DNA from: a virus
Virus record (IMG/VR): IMGVR_UViG_3300035704_000001
Coordinates: 1-64,000 of that record
Length of the DNA stretch: 64,000 bases
Direction: 5' to 3' (one strand)
Positions within the stretch are counted from its first letter, which is position 1. Each line of letters begins with the position of its first letter. Both the position numbers and the translations under genes were made by a program. The notes under the pieces were generated by a model. That model was not told the origin of the DNA. It did no database searches and saw only the letters and a program-made list of their open reading frames with translations. This document shows positions 39,000 to 46,997 of the stretch, one piece after another.

Positions 39000-41900
39000 A
39001 TGCACGGGCTGCCGGACATCAAAGCCGCTGTCAGGCGGCTGCAGGCCCGTCAGCGCGGCTGGGGCCGCGGGCAGGCTTACGCCGGCCAGGTCATCGGGTA
39101 CCGCCGGGACGGGCGGCCCATCCGGCTGGCCTTCGGCGCGGCAGGCCCGGCCGTCGTCCAGACCAAATCCAACTCCGCGACGTCCGGGACCGCGCTCGCG
39201 GTCACCCTGACCTCCACCGGGGCCGGGAACTCGCTGATCGTCTGCGTGGCCACCAACGCGGCGACGTCCGCGAACTTCGCGTCCGGGGTCAAGACCAGCT
39301 CGAACAAGGTGCTGGCTGCCGCGAAGCAGGAGACCGACTCGGCCGGGGCGGCGGCGGAGATCTGGTACGTGGACGGGCTGTCCGCGGGGGACACCTCGGT
39401 CACGATCACCTTCCCGACCGCGCTGTCCCACCAGAACGCGGTCGCGTACGAGGTCTCCGGGCTGGGCGGCGCGGGCGGGTCGCTGGACAAGACCAACGCG
39501 GCGTTCGCTGACGGCGCGTCCCCGACCACCTGGACCTCCGGCGCGACCGGCACGCTCACGCAGGCGTCGGAGTTCGCGGTCGGGTGCTCTTCCCAGGTCG
39601 GCCTGTCGGTCGTGGTCACCCCGCCGTCCAGCCCGTGGACGAACACCTCGATCAGCTCGGCCGGCGGCATCACCGCGGGCGAGCAGGTGGTCAGCGCGAC
39701 CACCAGCCTGACCTACGGCGGCACCAACACCCACTCGGGAACCGGCCACACCGCCACCTGCATCGCCACCTTCAAGGCCTCCACCGCGACCACCACGAAC
39801 GCCACCGTCTCGGCGTCCGGCTCGGGCACCGCCACGGCGGCCGCCCCGCAGAGCCCGGGCGCGGCGGGTTCGGGTTCCGGTACGGTATCCGCGGCCGCGT
39901 CGGTCACTGTGCCGGCCGGCGTGGCCGCATCCGGCTCCGGCGCGGCCTCGCTCGCGGCCGTGACCGGGCCCGGGGTATCCGGCGCGGGTACCGGGGCCGC
40001 GTCCGCGTCCGTCCGGGTTCTTCCGGGAGTCTCCGGAACGGGCGCCGGGGCCGCGTCCGCGGCCGCGTCCGCGGTCATCCCGGGCGGGGTCGCTGCCTCC
40101 GGTGCCGGCACCGGTGCGCTCGCCGTCACCACGAGTCCGGGCGTGGCCGCGTCCGGAACGGGCACGGCATCCGCGGTCCTGGCGGTCCTGCCGGGAGTCT
40201 CGGGCACAGGCACGGGCACGGCCGGCGCCGCCGGGTCGCTCACCGCCGCCGGGGGCGTCTCCGGATCGGGCACCGGCACCGGCTCGGCCGCTGAGGTCAC
40301 CCAGCCCGGGGTGGCTGCGAGCGGCGGCGGCGTGGCATCCGCATCTGCCCAGCAGCTGCCGCAGGTGTCCGGCTCGGGCACCGGAACCGCGAGCGCGGCT
40401 CTTTCCCGGCTCCCGGGCGTGGCCGCATCCGGCGCTGGTACCGTGGCCGTGGCTGCCAGCCTGCAGCCCGGCGTCCCGGCGTCGGGCACGGGTGTCAGCT
40501 CAGCCGCCGCGCCCTCGACACCGGCAGTGGCGGCAAGCGGGCTGGGCGCTGCCGCCGTGGCCGCGCAGGCGCTCGTGCCTGTCGCGGCCGCGGGGTCCGG
40601 CTCCGGTACCGCCAGCCTCGGCCCGGCCCAGGTTCTGGGGGCGGCGGCCTCCGGAACCGGATCGGCCGGCATCGCCCTGGCCCAGCTGCCCGGCGTGGCG
40701 GCCGCGGGCGCCGGCTCGGTGTCCGCGTCTGTCCGTACCGGGCCGGGGGTGTCCGCATCCGGTACCGGGGCGGCCTCGGTGCCCGGGGTGCTCCAGCTCG
40801 CGGTGGTGGCGGGCTCGGGAGCCGGCGTGGCCGCGGCCGGGCTCCAGATCGCCCTGTCCGTGTCCGGCGCGGGATCGGGCTCCGCGTCCGCCGCGGCTGT
40901 CCAGGGCCCGTCAGCGGCCGCCACGGGCTCGGGCACGGCCAGCCTCGGCCTCACGCAGCAGCCGGGGGCCTCCGGCTCCGGCACGGGCACCGCGTCGGCC
41001 GGGCCCCCGGCGGTCACCTCCGGGCTCGGGGTCCTCGCCACGGGCTCGGGGTCGGGCGGCGCCGGCGCGGTCCTGGGGGCGGGGGTCTCCGGGGCCGGCC
41101 TGGGCACCATGTCCGCCGGGGTCACGCAGCGGCCGGCTGTCTCGGCTGCGGGGCTGGGCAGCGCGGCCGCGGCCGCGGCGCAAGACCCCGGGGCGGCCGC
41201 GGCCGGCCAGGGTCAGGCATCGGCCGCCGCCGCTACCGGTCCCGCCATCGCATCCGCGGGCTCAGGCGCGGCTGTGCTCTCCGGTTCCCTCGCCGCACCC
41301 GTTACCGCGTCCGGATCGGGATCGGCTGTCCTGGGGCTCGTACAGGGCCCGGCAGCGGGCGGTGCGGGCACGGGCACCGCGGTGGCCGCCGGCGGGTCGG
41401 CGGTCAGCGCCGGGGTGACGGCCTCCGGTACCGGCGCGGCCATCCTCGCGGCCGTCTCGCTGATCCTGATCACCGACTCCGATTCGTGCCTTGCGAGCGA
41501 GTCCGAGTTCGCCTGGCTGACCGACTCCGACGGGGCGGTGATGGCCGACGGCGGGGAGATCATCGTCATCAGGGACAGAGATTCGTGCGGGATTTCCGAG
41601 CGCGAGCTGACGGCGTGGCCCTCTGACCAGGACTCGTGCACCGCGGACGATGAGGCCATGTCGGCATGGCCGGGAGATTACGACAGGATTTCCGCGGCCG
41701 ACGGCGGGGAGCTGATCACCTTGTCCGGCGGGGCCGAAACGTGCACCGCGACGGACGCCGAGCTGCCCTTGCAGGTGTGGACCTACCCGCCGCTGATCCG
41801 CATCGGCCCAGGTGGGCACTTCGTGGTGCGGTCGCGCGAGGGCCGGGTGGTCGTGACCGGACGGCATGCCGGGGCCGACATCCTGCGGTTCGCGCAGCAG

Positions 41901-42038
41901 CTGTCCGCGGCGGCGGAAACGCTCTGGGTCCTGGATAGCGACGCAGCCCGGATGAGCGAGGCGGAGCAGGTGCCGGACTCGGTGAGCATCGACATCCTGC
42001 CGGCTCTTGATGTCTCCGTACTTGTGTCAGGTGGCTAG
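39000..42038 (+). CDS. tail-fibre-like repeat protein (1012 aa)
   Basis: N-terminal 30 residues are basic and helical; residues about 50-265 form a Ser/Thr/Ala-rich beta domain (VQTKSNSATSGTALAVTLTS onward). Residues about 290-820 are about 28 tandem 18-residue repeats of the type GVAASGTGTASAAVAQLP. Residues about 820-925 hold six or seven Asp/Ser repeats (TDSDSCLASESEFAWL type), followed by a short C-terminal domain. The design (head, low-complexity shaft, tip) suits a phage fibre or adhesion protein; no catalytic motif is seen. Its last codons overlap a degenerate operator. Confidence 0.75.
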   Translation: MHGLPDIKAAVRRLQARQRGWGRGQAYAGQVIGYRRDGRPIRLAFGAAGPAVVQTKSNSATSGTALAVTLTSTGAGNSLIVCVATNAATSANFASGVKTSSNKVLAAAKQETDSAGAAAEIWYVDGLSAGDTSVTITFPTALSHQNAVAYEVSGLGGAGGSLDKTNAAFADGASPTTWTSGATGTLTQASEFAVGCSSQVGLSVVVTPPSSPWTNTSISSAGGITAGEQVVSATTSLTYGGTNTHSGTGHTATCIATFKASTATTTNATVSASGSGTATAAAPQSPGAAGSGSGTVSAAASVTVPAGVAASGSGAASLAAVTGPGVSGAGTGAASASVRVLPGVSGTGAGAASAAASAVIPGGVAASGAGTGALAVTTSPGVAASGTGTASAVLAVLPGVSGTGTGTAGAAGSLTAAGGVSGSGTGTGSAAEVTQPGVAASGGGVASASAQQLPQVSGSGTGTASAALSRLPGVAASGAGTVAVAASLQPGVPASGTGVSSAAAPSTPAVAASGLGAAAVAAQALVPVAAAGSGSGTASLGPAQVLGAAASGTGSAGIALAQLPGVAAAGAGSVSASVRTGPGVSASGTGAASVPGVLQLAVVAGSGAGVAAAGLQIALSVSGAGSGSASAAAVQGPSAAATGSGTASLGLTQQPGASGSGTGTASAGPPAVTSGLGVLATGSGSGGAGAVLGAGVSGAGLGTMSAGVTQRPAVSAAGLGSAAAAAAQDPGAAAAGQGQASAAAATGPAIASAGSGAAVLSGSLAAPVTASGSGSAVLGLVQGPAAGGAGTGTAVAAGGSAVSAGVTASGTGAAILAAVSLILITDSDSCLASESEFAWLTDSDGAVMADGGEIIVIRDRDSCGISERELTAWPSDQDSCTADDEAMSAWPGDYDRISAADGGELITLSGGAETCTATDAELPLQVWTYPPLIRIGPGGHFVVRSREGRVVVTGRHAGADILRFAQQLSAAAETLWVLDSDAARMSEAEQVPDSVSIDILPALDVSVLVSGG
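39870..41465 (+). repeat. about 28 tandem 54-bp coding repeats
   Basis: Imperfect repeats encoding G-V-x-A-S-G-T-G-T-A-S-A-x6-P. Gly at GxG positions is nearly invariant and third bases vary, so selection acts on protein. Confidence 0.85.
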
Positions 42039-42050
42039 CGGTGCTACCGT
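42018..42050 (+). promoter_or_regulatory. degenerate operator near the fibre stop
   Basis: CGTACTTGTGTCAGGT keeps the right half and centre of the operator but has lost the left TGAC. A TACCGT box lies 17 nt after TTGTGT, so weak promoter activity is possible. Confidence 0.4.
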
Positions 42051-42091
42051 AGCGTTTTAGCAGGTCAGAAAAAAGATATCCAGTTTCCTTG

Positions 42092-42107
42092 TGATATCTA
42101 GATATCA
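42092..42107. promoter_or_regulatory. 16-bp palindromic operator TGATATCTAGATATCA
   Basis: Perfect palindrome in an AT-rich spacer, with an extra GATATC at 42075. It lies between a possible -35 TTGTGA (42089) and -10 TAGAAC (42113) and 19 nt before a ribbon-helix-helix gene, the expected setting for autoregulation. Confidence 0.75.
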
Positions 42108-42125
42108 TGTGGTAGAACAGATTCC

Positions 42126-42413
42126 GTGAGCGCCAGCACCCAGAACATGCTTCTGCGGCTCCCGCCGGAGCTGATGGAGGAACTGGAGGCTGCCTGCGAT
42201 GACGAGGGCCTGGACCGCACCGAGCTGGTGATCCAGGGACTTGTCATCCGGCTCCGGATGAAGGACAAGAGCAGGGTCGGCCCGCTGCTGGACGCCTACG
42301 GCTACCAGCCACGACGCAGGCCGGGGCGCCCCCGCAAGGGAGCGGCCGCACTGAACGGATCGGGACCCGGCGGAACACCAGGTGCAACCGGAGGGTTGCA
42401 TGATGAAGCCTGA
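42126..42413 (+). CDS. ribbon-helix-helix regulator with AT-hook (95 aa)
   Basis: GTG start. Residues 8-45 (MLLRLPPELMEELEAACDDE and following helix) fit the Arc/CopG ribbon-helix-helix fold: a beta strand of alternating residues then two helices. Residues 62-71 carry RRRPGRPRKG, an AT-hook core, so the protein probably has a second minor-groove contact. The palindrome upstream suggests it represses itself and perhaps the downstream operon. Confidence 0.8.
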   Translation: MSASTQNMLLRLPPELMEELEAACDDEGLDRTELVIQGLVIRLRMKDKSRVGPLLDAYGYQPRRRPGRPRKGAAALNGSGPGGTPGATGGLHDEA

Positions 42414-42424
42414 GGAGGGATCAG

Positions 42425-42853
42425 ATGGCTAGCGTTCGACACGGACTGCGACAAAGTTTGGCCCCGTGTAGAAGAACGTATAAAAGCATTGTTCCGCCCC
42501 GGGTAATAATTACAAAACCAGCAGCAAGTTTTCAGAGCTGCGGGCTGCCCGCCCGGGCAACGCTGACCGCCACCCTGGAGAGCCGCGGTACCAACTCCCG
42601 CGGATGCAAGGCGGTACCCGGCTCACACCGGAGCTGGGTGTACCTGACTGAGGAGATCCGCCGCGAGGCGTCGATCCCCGGGGAAAGGTGCCTCAGGCGA
42701 AAGGGACCAGCCGCCGCGAGCGGCAGGGCCGGCATCAGCCGGCCTGGAGCAGCACCCATGACGGACCAGGCAGGCCTCTCTCAGCCGGCCCGGTTCACGA
42801 GGTGTCCCTGTCAGGCGGGCAGCCTGCTCTTTTCTTCCCGCGGAGGTGCGTGA
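42425..42853 (+). CDS. atypical ORF or structured RNA (142 codons)
   Basis: An ATG follows a good Shine-Dalgarno (GAGGAGGG) and the stop overlaps the next ATG (TGATG), both in favour of a gene. Against it, codon use is unlike all neighbours (AGA, ATA, AAA, TTT codons, poor G/C third-position bias), and the DNA holds strong hairpins: 42613-42644, and 42727-42744 (GGCCGGC-ATCA-GCCGGCC). Either a recently acquired gene or an RNA element. Confidence 0.35.
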   Translation: MASVRHGLRQSLAPCRRTYKSIVPPRVIITKPAASFQSCGLPARATLTATLESRGTNSRGCKAVPGSHRSWVYLTEEIRREASIPGERCLRRKGPAAASGRAGISRPGAAPMTDQAGLSQPARFTRCPCQAGSLLFSSRGGA

Positions 42854-43125
42854 TGGCACGCTTGCTGGGATCTGACCCGGCCGCCGACGCGGCCGTGGCG
42901 CACGCGCTGGAGCTGGCCGGCGCGGCCCGGGCGAACTACCGGGGCGAGATCGAGTTCACCGGCCCGGACCCGGCGCTGGTGCCGTTCGCGCTGGCCGAGA
43001 TCTGCGCCATCCTCATGGACCAGCTGGACGCCGCCGGCGGGGACTCCTCCGCGGTGATGATGGACATCTACATGGCAGTGAACGGACGAGACCGGGGGGA
43101 GACTGAGGGAGCGGGACATGGCTAG
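42853..43125 (+). CDS. hypothetical protein (90 aa)
   Basis: ATG after CGGAGGTGCGTG. Helical, acidic; no motif recognised. Overlaps the next gene by 8 nt. Confidence 0.8.
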   Translation: MARLLGSDPAADAAVAHALELAGAARANYRGEIEFTGPDPALVPFALAEICAILMDQLDAAGGDSSAVMMDIYMAVNGRDRGETEGAGHG

Positions 43126-43402
43126 AACGCACGACCTGGCCGGCATGACCCCGGGGCAGCTGCACGCCCTGGGCATCGAGACGCTGGACATGTCGCTCAG
43201 CGCCGCGCACGGCGACCTGGGACGGGCGAGCGCCCAGGCGACCCAGGCGATGGCGCTGTTCTTCGCCTCGCTGTCAGCGGACAACCTGGACGAGCTGGCC
43301 GGCTCGCACCGGGCGCCCTCGCTGGACCGGGAGGCCGGCGCGGCGCTGAAGCGGGCGCTGGCGGAGGACAAGACGCTCGGGGAGCGGGTGCACGATGGCT
43401 GA
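43118..43402 (+). CDS. helical hypothetical protein (94 aa)
   Basis: ATG within the 3' end of the previous gene, after GAGGGAGCGGGAC. Helical bundle-like (GQLHALGIETLDMSLSAAHG). Unknown. Confidence 0.8.
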   Translation: MARTHDLAGMTPGQLHALGIETLDMSLSAAHGDLGRASAQATQAMALFFASLSADNLDELAGSHRAPSLDREAGAALKRALAEDKTLGERVHDG

Positions 43403-43814
43403 GGCTGGGCCCTACGACCCTGCCCGGGACCTGGCCGTGCTGCTGCACGCGGCCGTCCGGCAGGGGTTCTGGTCGCCGGCTGCCCGCGGTTCCATCGGCC
43501 GGCTGGCCCGGGAGCTGGACGTCGGCGACTTCACCATGGCCTCCGACGTCGAGACCCGGCTGCGCGAGATGCTGGACCGGGCCGGCCGGGAGCGCGCCGG
43601 CCGCGACGAGGCAGCCGCGGCCGCCACCCGGCTGCACGAGGACGCCGCGGCGTTCCGCGCGGAGATGGCCGGCGCGGAGGCGGACCTGGACGGCTTCGTC
43701 AGCCGCACGCTGGCGGCGGCGGCCTCGGAGCTGCCGGAGCACCATCCCATCCGGCGGGTGCTGGCCCGCCGGCCGGACCCGGGCTACCCGGTCAGCTACA
43801 ACGGCGCCATCTGA
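43395..43814 (+). CDS. helical hypothetical protein (139 aa)
   Basis: Starts 8 nt before the previous stop. Long Ala/Arg/Glu-rich helix in the centre (LREMLDRAGRERAGRDEAAA), probable coiled coil. Unknown. Confidence 0.8.
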   Translation: MAEAGPYDPARDLAVLLHAAVRQGFWSPAARGSIGRLARELDVGDFTMASDVETRLREMLDRAGRERAGRDEAAAAATRLHEDAAAFRAEMAGAEADLDGFVSRTLAAAASELPEHHPIRRVLARRPDPGYPVSYNGAI

Positions 43815-44146
43815 TGAAGATCGCGGGCCACTGCCCGATGGGCTGCGGCGAGGGCCTGATCCTGTCCGAGCTGGGCGAGATCTTCTGCGCGGGCCTGCTG
43901 TGCCCCCGGCCCGCCGCGGCCGCGGAGATCCTGGCTGACGCCGAGTCCGGGCACGTGGTCATCATCACCGCGGAGGGCTTCACCATCCGGCACCCGCTGC
44001 GCGAGCGGCTGGACGACGCGCTGATGGACTGCGAGGTCCACGTGAAGTGCGCCCGGTACGGCGATGAGGTCGAGCCGGGCACCTACCGGGCCGCCCGGAA
44101 TGCCCGGGGCGCCTGGGAACTAACCCCGCTTGACGACCGCACTTGA
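43814..44146 (+). CDS. DUF6085-like protein (110 aa)
   Basis: ATG overlaps the previous TGA by one base. GHCPMGCGEGL, CPRPAAAAEILAD and FTIRHPLRERLDDALMDCEV form a pattern I know from a small actinophage/actinobacterial family (DUF6085, from memory). Four Cys in the N-terminal part suggest a zinc site. The TGA stop lies in the next TTGACA. Confidence 0.75.
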   Translation: MKIAGHCPMGCGEGLILSELGEIFCAGLLCPRPAAAAEILADAESGHVVIITAEGFTIRHPLRERLDDALMDCEVHVKCARYGDEVEPGTYRAARNARGAWELTPLDDRT

Positions 44147-44172
44147 CAGCAGTCAGGTGAAACACGTACGGT
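44143..44172 (+). promoter_or_regulatory. TGAC-N4-GTCA operator-promoter (leaderless)
   Basis: TTGACAGCAGTCAGGT, 18-nt spacer, -10 TACGGT; the ATG at 44180 lies at the predicted start point. Confidence 0.8.
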
Positions 44173-44179
44173 GGCGTGC

Positions 44180-44458
44180 ATGGGGATACTGACAGACGAC
44201 CAGGGCCGGTTCCATGACCCGGACTGCGCCGCCTCGCATGCGTTCTTCGTCGAAGACCGCGGGCACGTCAGCGTGGCGGCGGAGGCGGCGAAGATGATCC
44301 GGGCCGGCGGCATCGCGGCCGTCCGGGCCCGGGTCTGGCTGCACCGCCGGGGCCTGGCCGAGTCCGAGCTGGGCACCGCCGCCGGGCGGGCCCGGGTCAA
44401 CACCATCGCGGCCGGGATGCACGGCTGCTTAACAGCGACAGGGAAGGCACGAAAATGA
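44180..44458 (+). CDS. hypothetical protein (92 aa) on leaderless mRNA
   Basis: ATG at 44180 preferred over GTG 44171, which would lie upstream of the predicted transcript start. One Cys/His region (DPDCAASHAFFVEDRGH), then a helical part. The last 20 nt contain the leader GACAGGGAAGGCACG used by the next gene. Confidence 0.7.
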   Translation: MGILTDDQGRFHDPDCAASHAFFVEDRGHVSVAAEAAKMIRAGGIAAVRARVWLHRRGLAESELGTAAGRARVNTIAAGMHGCLTATGKARK

Positions 44459-45318
44459 CCGTGAAGAAGTGGGACGTCTGGAACCTTGACCGCGAGACCA
44501 TGGCCGGCCTGGTGGTCAGCGAGGGCGTCACCGAGAAGGAAGCAAACGCGGACGCGGACAAGCGCAACGCCACCGCGGTGCGGCTGAAGATGCCCGGCAT
44601 CGCGTTCGTGGCGCTGCCCCAGGGCCGTCAGCCTGCCGAGTCGGACCTGCCGCCGCTGCCGGCAGCGGAGAAGGGCGAGCTGCGCGCCGACTGGGCCCGC
44701 GGCCAGGCCGGCAACGGCTACCTCGGCGTCCTGACCCGGCAGCCGCACAACGACCGCTACGTCCTCGCCGACGGCCAGAAGTTCCTCTGGTCCTGCGGGC
44801 ACGTCCACATGCGGCACCGCGAGGCCGTCGCCTGCGCGCAAGCCGAGCTGGACCGCCCGTGGGTGCAGCGGATGAGCCGCGAGGGGCACCAGGTCGGCCG
44901 GTACAGCCGGATCTACTGGGGCAAGCTGCGGACCTCCGCCGACCCGGCCGACCGGGACCTGTACCTGGAGTCGGACAACGGCACGTCCATCGTGTGCTTC
45001 TCTCCCGGCGACATGCCGGCGCTGCGCGCCGCGGTGCTGCCGGAGTCCGAGGTCCTGAAGGCGCTGCAGGACAAGTGGTCGGCCAAGCTGGGCCCGGGCG
45101 GCCGCACGGCTGTCGCCGAGGGGCACATGCAGGGCTACCGGCTGGGTGTCGGCGACATGGAGAACACCCCGGTCTACCGCACCGCCCCGGCGGACGCGGA
45201 CGCCGTGATCAGCTTCCTGACCGGCCTGGCGGGCACGCCGGCAGCCATCCAGGGCGGGAAGCTGGATGCCCTCGGCACGGTGACGGAGTTCCTGGAGCAG
45301 CTGAAGGGCCAGTCCTGA
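44455..45318 (+). CDS. hypothetical protein (287 aa)
   Basis: ATGA overlap start with the standard leader inside the upstream gene. Begins with an alpha/beta unit that senses like a modified-residue reader only by shape; no family recognised. A Cys/His pair (WSCGHVHMRHRE) in the centre may bind metal. Confidence 0.8.
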   Translation: MTVKKWDVWNLDRETMAGLVVSEGVTEKEANADADKRNATAVRLKMPGIAFVALPQGRQPAESDLPPLPAAEKGELRADWARGQAGNGYLGVLTRQPHNDRYVLADGQKFLWSCGHVHMRHREAVACAQAELDRPWVQRMSREGHQVGRYSRIYWGKLRTSADPADRDLYLESDNGTSIVCFSPGDMPALRAAVLPESEVLKALQDKWSAKLGPGGRTAVAEGHMQGYRLGVGDMENTPVYRTAPADADAVISFLTGLAGTPAAIQGGKLDALGTVTEFLEQLKGQS

Positions 45319-45659
45319 TGACCCCGGACATCCAGAGCGAAGTCGCCGACGACCTGAACTACCTGGAGGCGCACGGCGCGCTGGCCGGCGTGGCCGAGGT
45401 GATCCGCGAGCGGCGGCGGCAGATCGAGCAGCTGGGCTACACCGTCACGCACGACGGCACCGAGCACGACGACGGCAACCTGGTGCACCGCGCCGCCGCC
45501 AAGCTGGGCTTCGCCCAGCTGGACCGGGTGACCGGCACTGCTGACCCGGCTTCGGACGAAAGATGGCTGCGCGAGGCCGGCGCGCTGGCCGCGGCCGAGA
45601 TCGACCGCCTGACCCGGCTGCTGGCCCCGGATGACCCCCGAGGAAAGGACCCGTCCTAG
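45318..45659 (+). CDS. hypothetical protein with ERRRQIEQLG motif (113 aa)
   Basis: TGATG overlap start. VIRERRRQIEQLGYTVTHDG followed by an Asp/His patch and AAAKLGFAQ resembles a widespread small phage protein type that pairs this motif with an ala-rich helix; activity unknown. Confidence 0.75.
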   Translation: MTPDIQSEVADDLNYLEAHGALAGVAEVIRERRRQIEQLGYTVTHDGTEHDDGNLVHRAAAKLGFAQLDRVTGTADPASDERWLREAGALAAAEIDRLTRLLAPDDPRGKDPS

Positions 45660-45995
45660 ATGGACATCTACGCAGAAGCCAGCGCCACCGCGGTAGCCCT
45701 GGTGAGGGCGGCCGCCCTCGGCCACCGGCGCCGCGACGACGACCGCGACCCCGGCCAGATCACCCGCGAGTACGCGGAGAAGATCTGCCTGGCGCAGGGC
45801 CTGACCGACACCACCCAGCCGCTGGGCCTGCTGGTCGGCGCGCTGGCCCAGCTGGGCGGCGTGGCCGTGCTCGGCCTGCACGTGCAGGCTACCGGGCAGG
45901 GCTACGACCAGATCGACCCGGACCAGCTGCGCGAGAAGCTGGATGACCTGGAGCTGATCTTCATGACCGGGGGAGGGCTGAAGCCGAATGGCTAA
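45660..45995 (+). CDS. hypothetical protein (111 aa)
   Basis: TAGATG overlap start after AGGAAAGGAC. Ala/Leu-rich helices. Unknown. Confidence 0.75.
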   Translation: MDIYAEASATAVALVRAAALGHRRRDDDRDPGQITREYAEKICLAQGLTDTTQPLGLLVGALAQLGGVAVLGLHVQATGQGYDQIDPDQLREKLDDLELIFMTGGGLKPNG

Positions 45996-46053
45996 GTACC
46001 TGCTGAGCGAGCCCGGGCAGGTCCGCTGGAGGGAGGCGGGCGATGTACGTTGA
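45988..46053 (+). CDS. possible micro-ORF (21 aa)
   Basis: ATG GCT AAG begins inside the previous stop region after GGGAGGGC and ends overlapping the next ATG. MAKYLLSEPGQVRWREAGDV; may serve translational coupling. Confidence 0.35.
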   Translation: MAKYLLSEPGQVRWREAGDVR

Positions 46054-46435
46054 CCCCCGGGAGCTGACCGCCGGCTACGTGCATCCTCAGGGCCGGGGGG
46101 TGTCGGCCTACCGGGGCGTGCTGCGGGACGGCCGGGCCGAGGTATGGCGGTGCGACCAGATTCCGGGCCACCGGCCGCACATGGCTCCCGTCGTGGCGCT
46201 GCGGTGCGCTCAGGCCGAGCTGACCCGGCGGCTGGAGGGGGCCAAGGTCGTGCTCGACGCGCTGCACTGCGCGCCGTGCTGGCTGTTCTGGGACCTCGGC
46301 CAGACGGCGGCCGGCTCGGGCGCGGATGAGGACGCTGCCAGCTATGTCCTGCGCGGGCTGTGCCCGCGCTGCACCGCCCCGGCCGCCCGGGTCCGGCTCG
46401 CCGTGCTGGAGCGCGAAGAGACGAGCGTACGATAA
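46043..46435 (+). CDS. Cys-containing hypothetical protein (130 aa)
   Basis: ATG after GGAGGGAGGCGGGCG. C-terminal half has CAPCW and CPRC pairs, typical of a zinc-binding fold. TAATG overlap with the next gene. Confidence 0.8.
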   Translation: MYVDPRELTAGYVHPQGRGVSAYRGVLRDGRAEVWRCDQIPGHRPHMAPVVALRCAQAELTRRLEGAKVVLDALHCAPCWLFWDLGQTAAGSGADEDAASYVLRGLCPRCTAPAARVRLAVLEREETSVR

Positions 46436-46956
46436 TGGCGGCTTCCCCGGCCAGGGCCCGCGCGAGCGCGCCCCCGGCCCGGCCGAAGGCCAGGCGCCCG
46501 CTCGACTACACCACCAAGGTGCCGGTCTTCCAGACCGTGGCCGAGTGCAGCTCGGCCCTGGGCCGGGGCGGCGCGGACTCGGTGACGGTGCGGTACGACG
46601 CCGGCGAGGAGGCCGGGCTCGGCTTTTCCCTGGAGACCCCGCACGGCAAGCGCGAGTTCCTGCTGCCGGTCCGGATCGACGGGGTGGCCGCGGTGATCGC
46701 CGACATGCTGGACAACGACCGGCCGGCCGTCTCCGGCTCGATCGCCCGGCTGCGGACCCGCGAGCACGCCGCCGCGGTGGCCTGGCGCCAGGTGCTGCAC
46801 TGGCTGCTGGCCCAGCTGGCCATCATCGACGCGCAGATGGCCTCGCTCGATGAGGTCATGCTGCCCTGGCTGCAGGTGAACGCCGGCGACGGCCAGATGA
46901 CGCTGTACGCCCACTACAAGGCCCAGGAAGCGGCCGCGCTGGAGGCAGGCAAGTGA
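46435..46956 (+). CDS. hypothetical protein (173 aa)
   Basis: TAATG overlap start. Disordered Ala/Pro/Arg N-terminus, beta-rich middle (DSVTVRYDAGEEAGLGFSLE), then long helices (WRQVLHWLLAQLAIIDAQMA). Unknown. Confidence 0.8.
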   Translation: MAASPARARASAPPARPKARRPLDYTTKVPVFQTVAECSSALGRGGADSVTVRYDAGEEAGLGFSLETPHGKREFLLPVRIDGVAAVIADMLDNDRPAVSGSIARLRTREHAAAVAWRQVLHWLLAQLAIIDAQMASLDEVMLPWLQVNAGDGQMTLYAHYKAQEAAALEAGK

Positions 46957-46997
46957 GCGAGTTCGAGATCTACCCGGGAGGCAGGCAAGTGAGCGAG
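46941..46997. repeat. 21-bp tandem duplication carrying a start site
   Basis: GGAGGCAGGCAAGTGAGCGA occurs at 46941 and again at 46977, 36 bp apart (in frame). Each copy has a Shine-Dalgarno and GTG, giving two in-frame starts for the next gene. Confidence 0.85.

Noticed and set aside
39713-41125. 470-codon minus-strand open frame opposite the fibre repeats
   Set aside because: Pro/Ala repeat typical of the antisense of a GxG-Ala coding repeat; no start signal.
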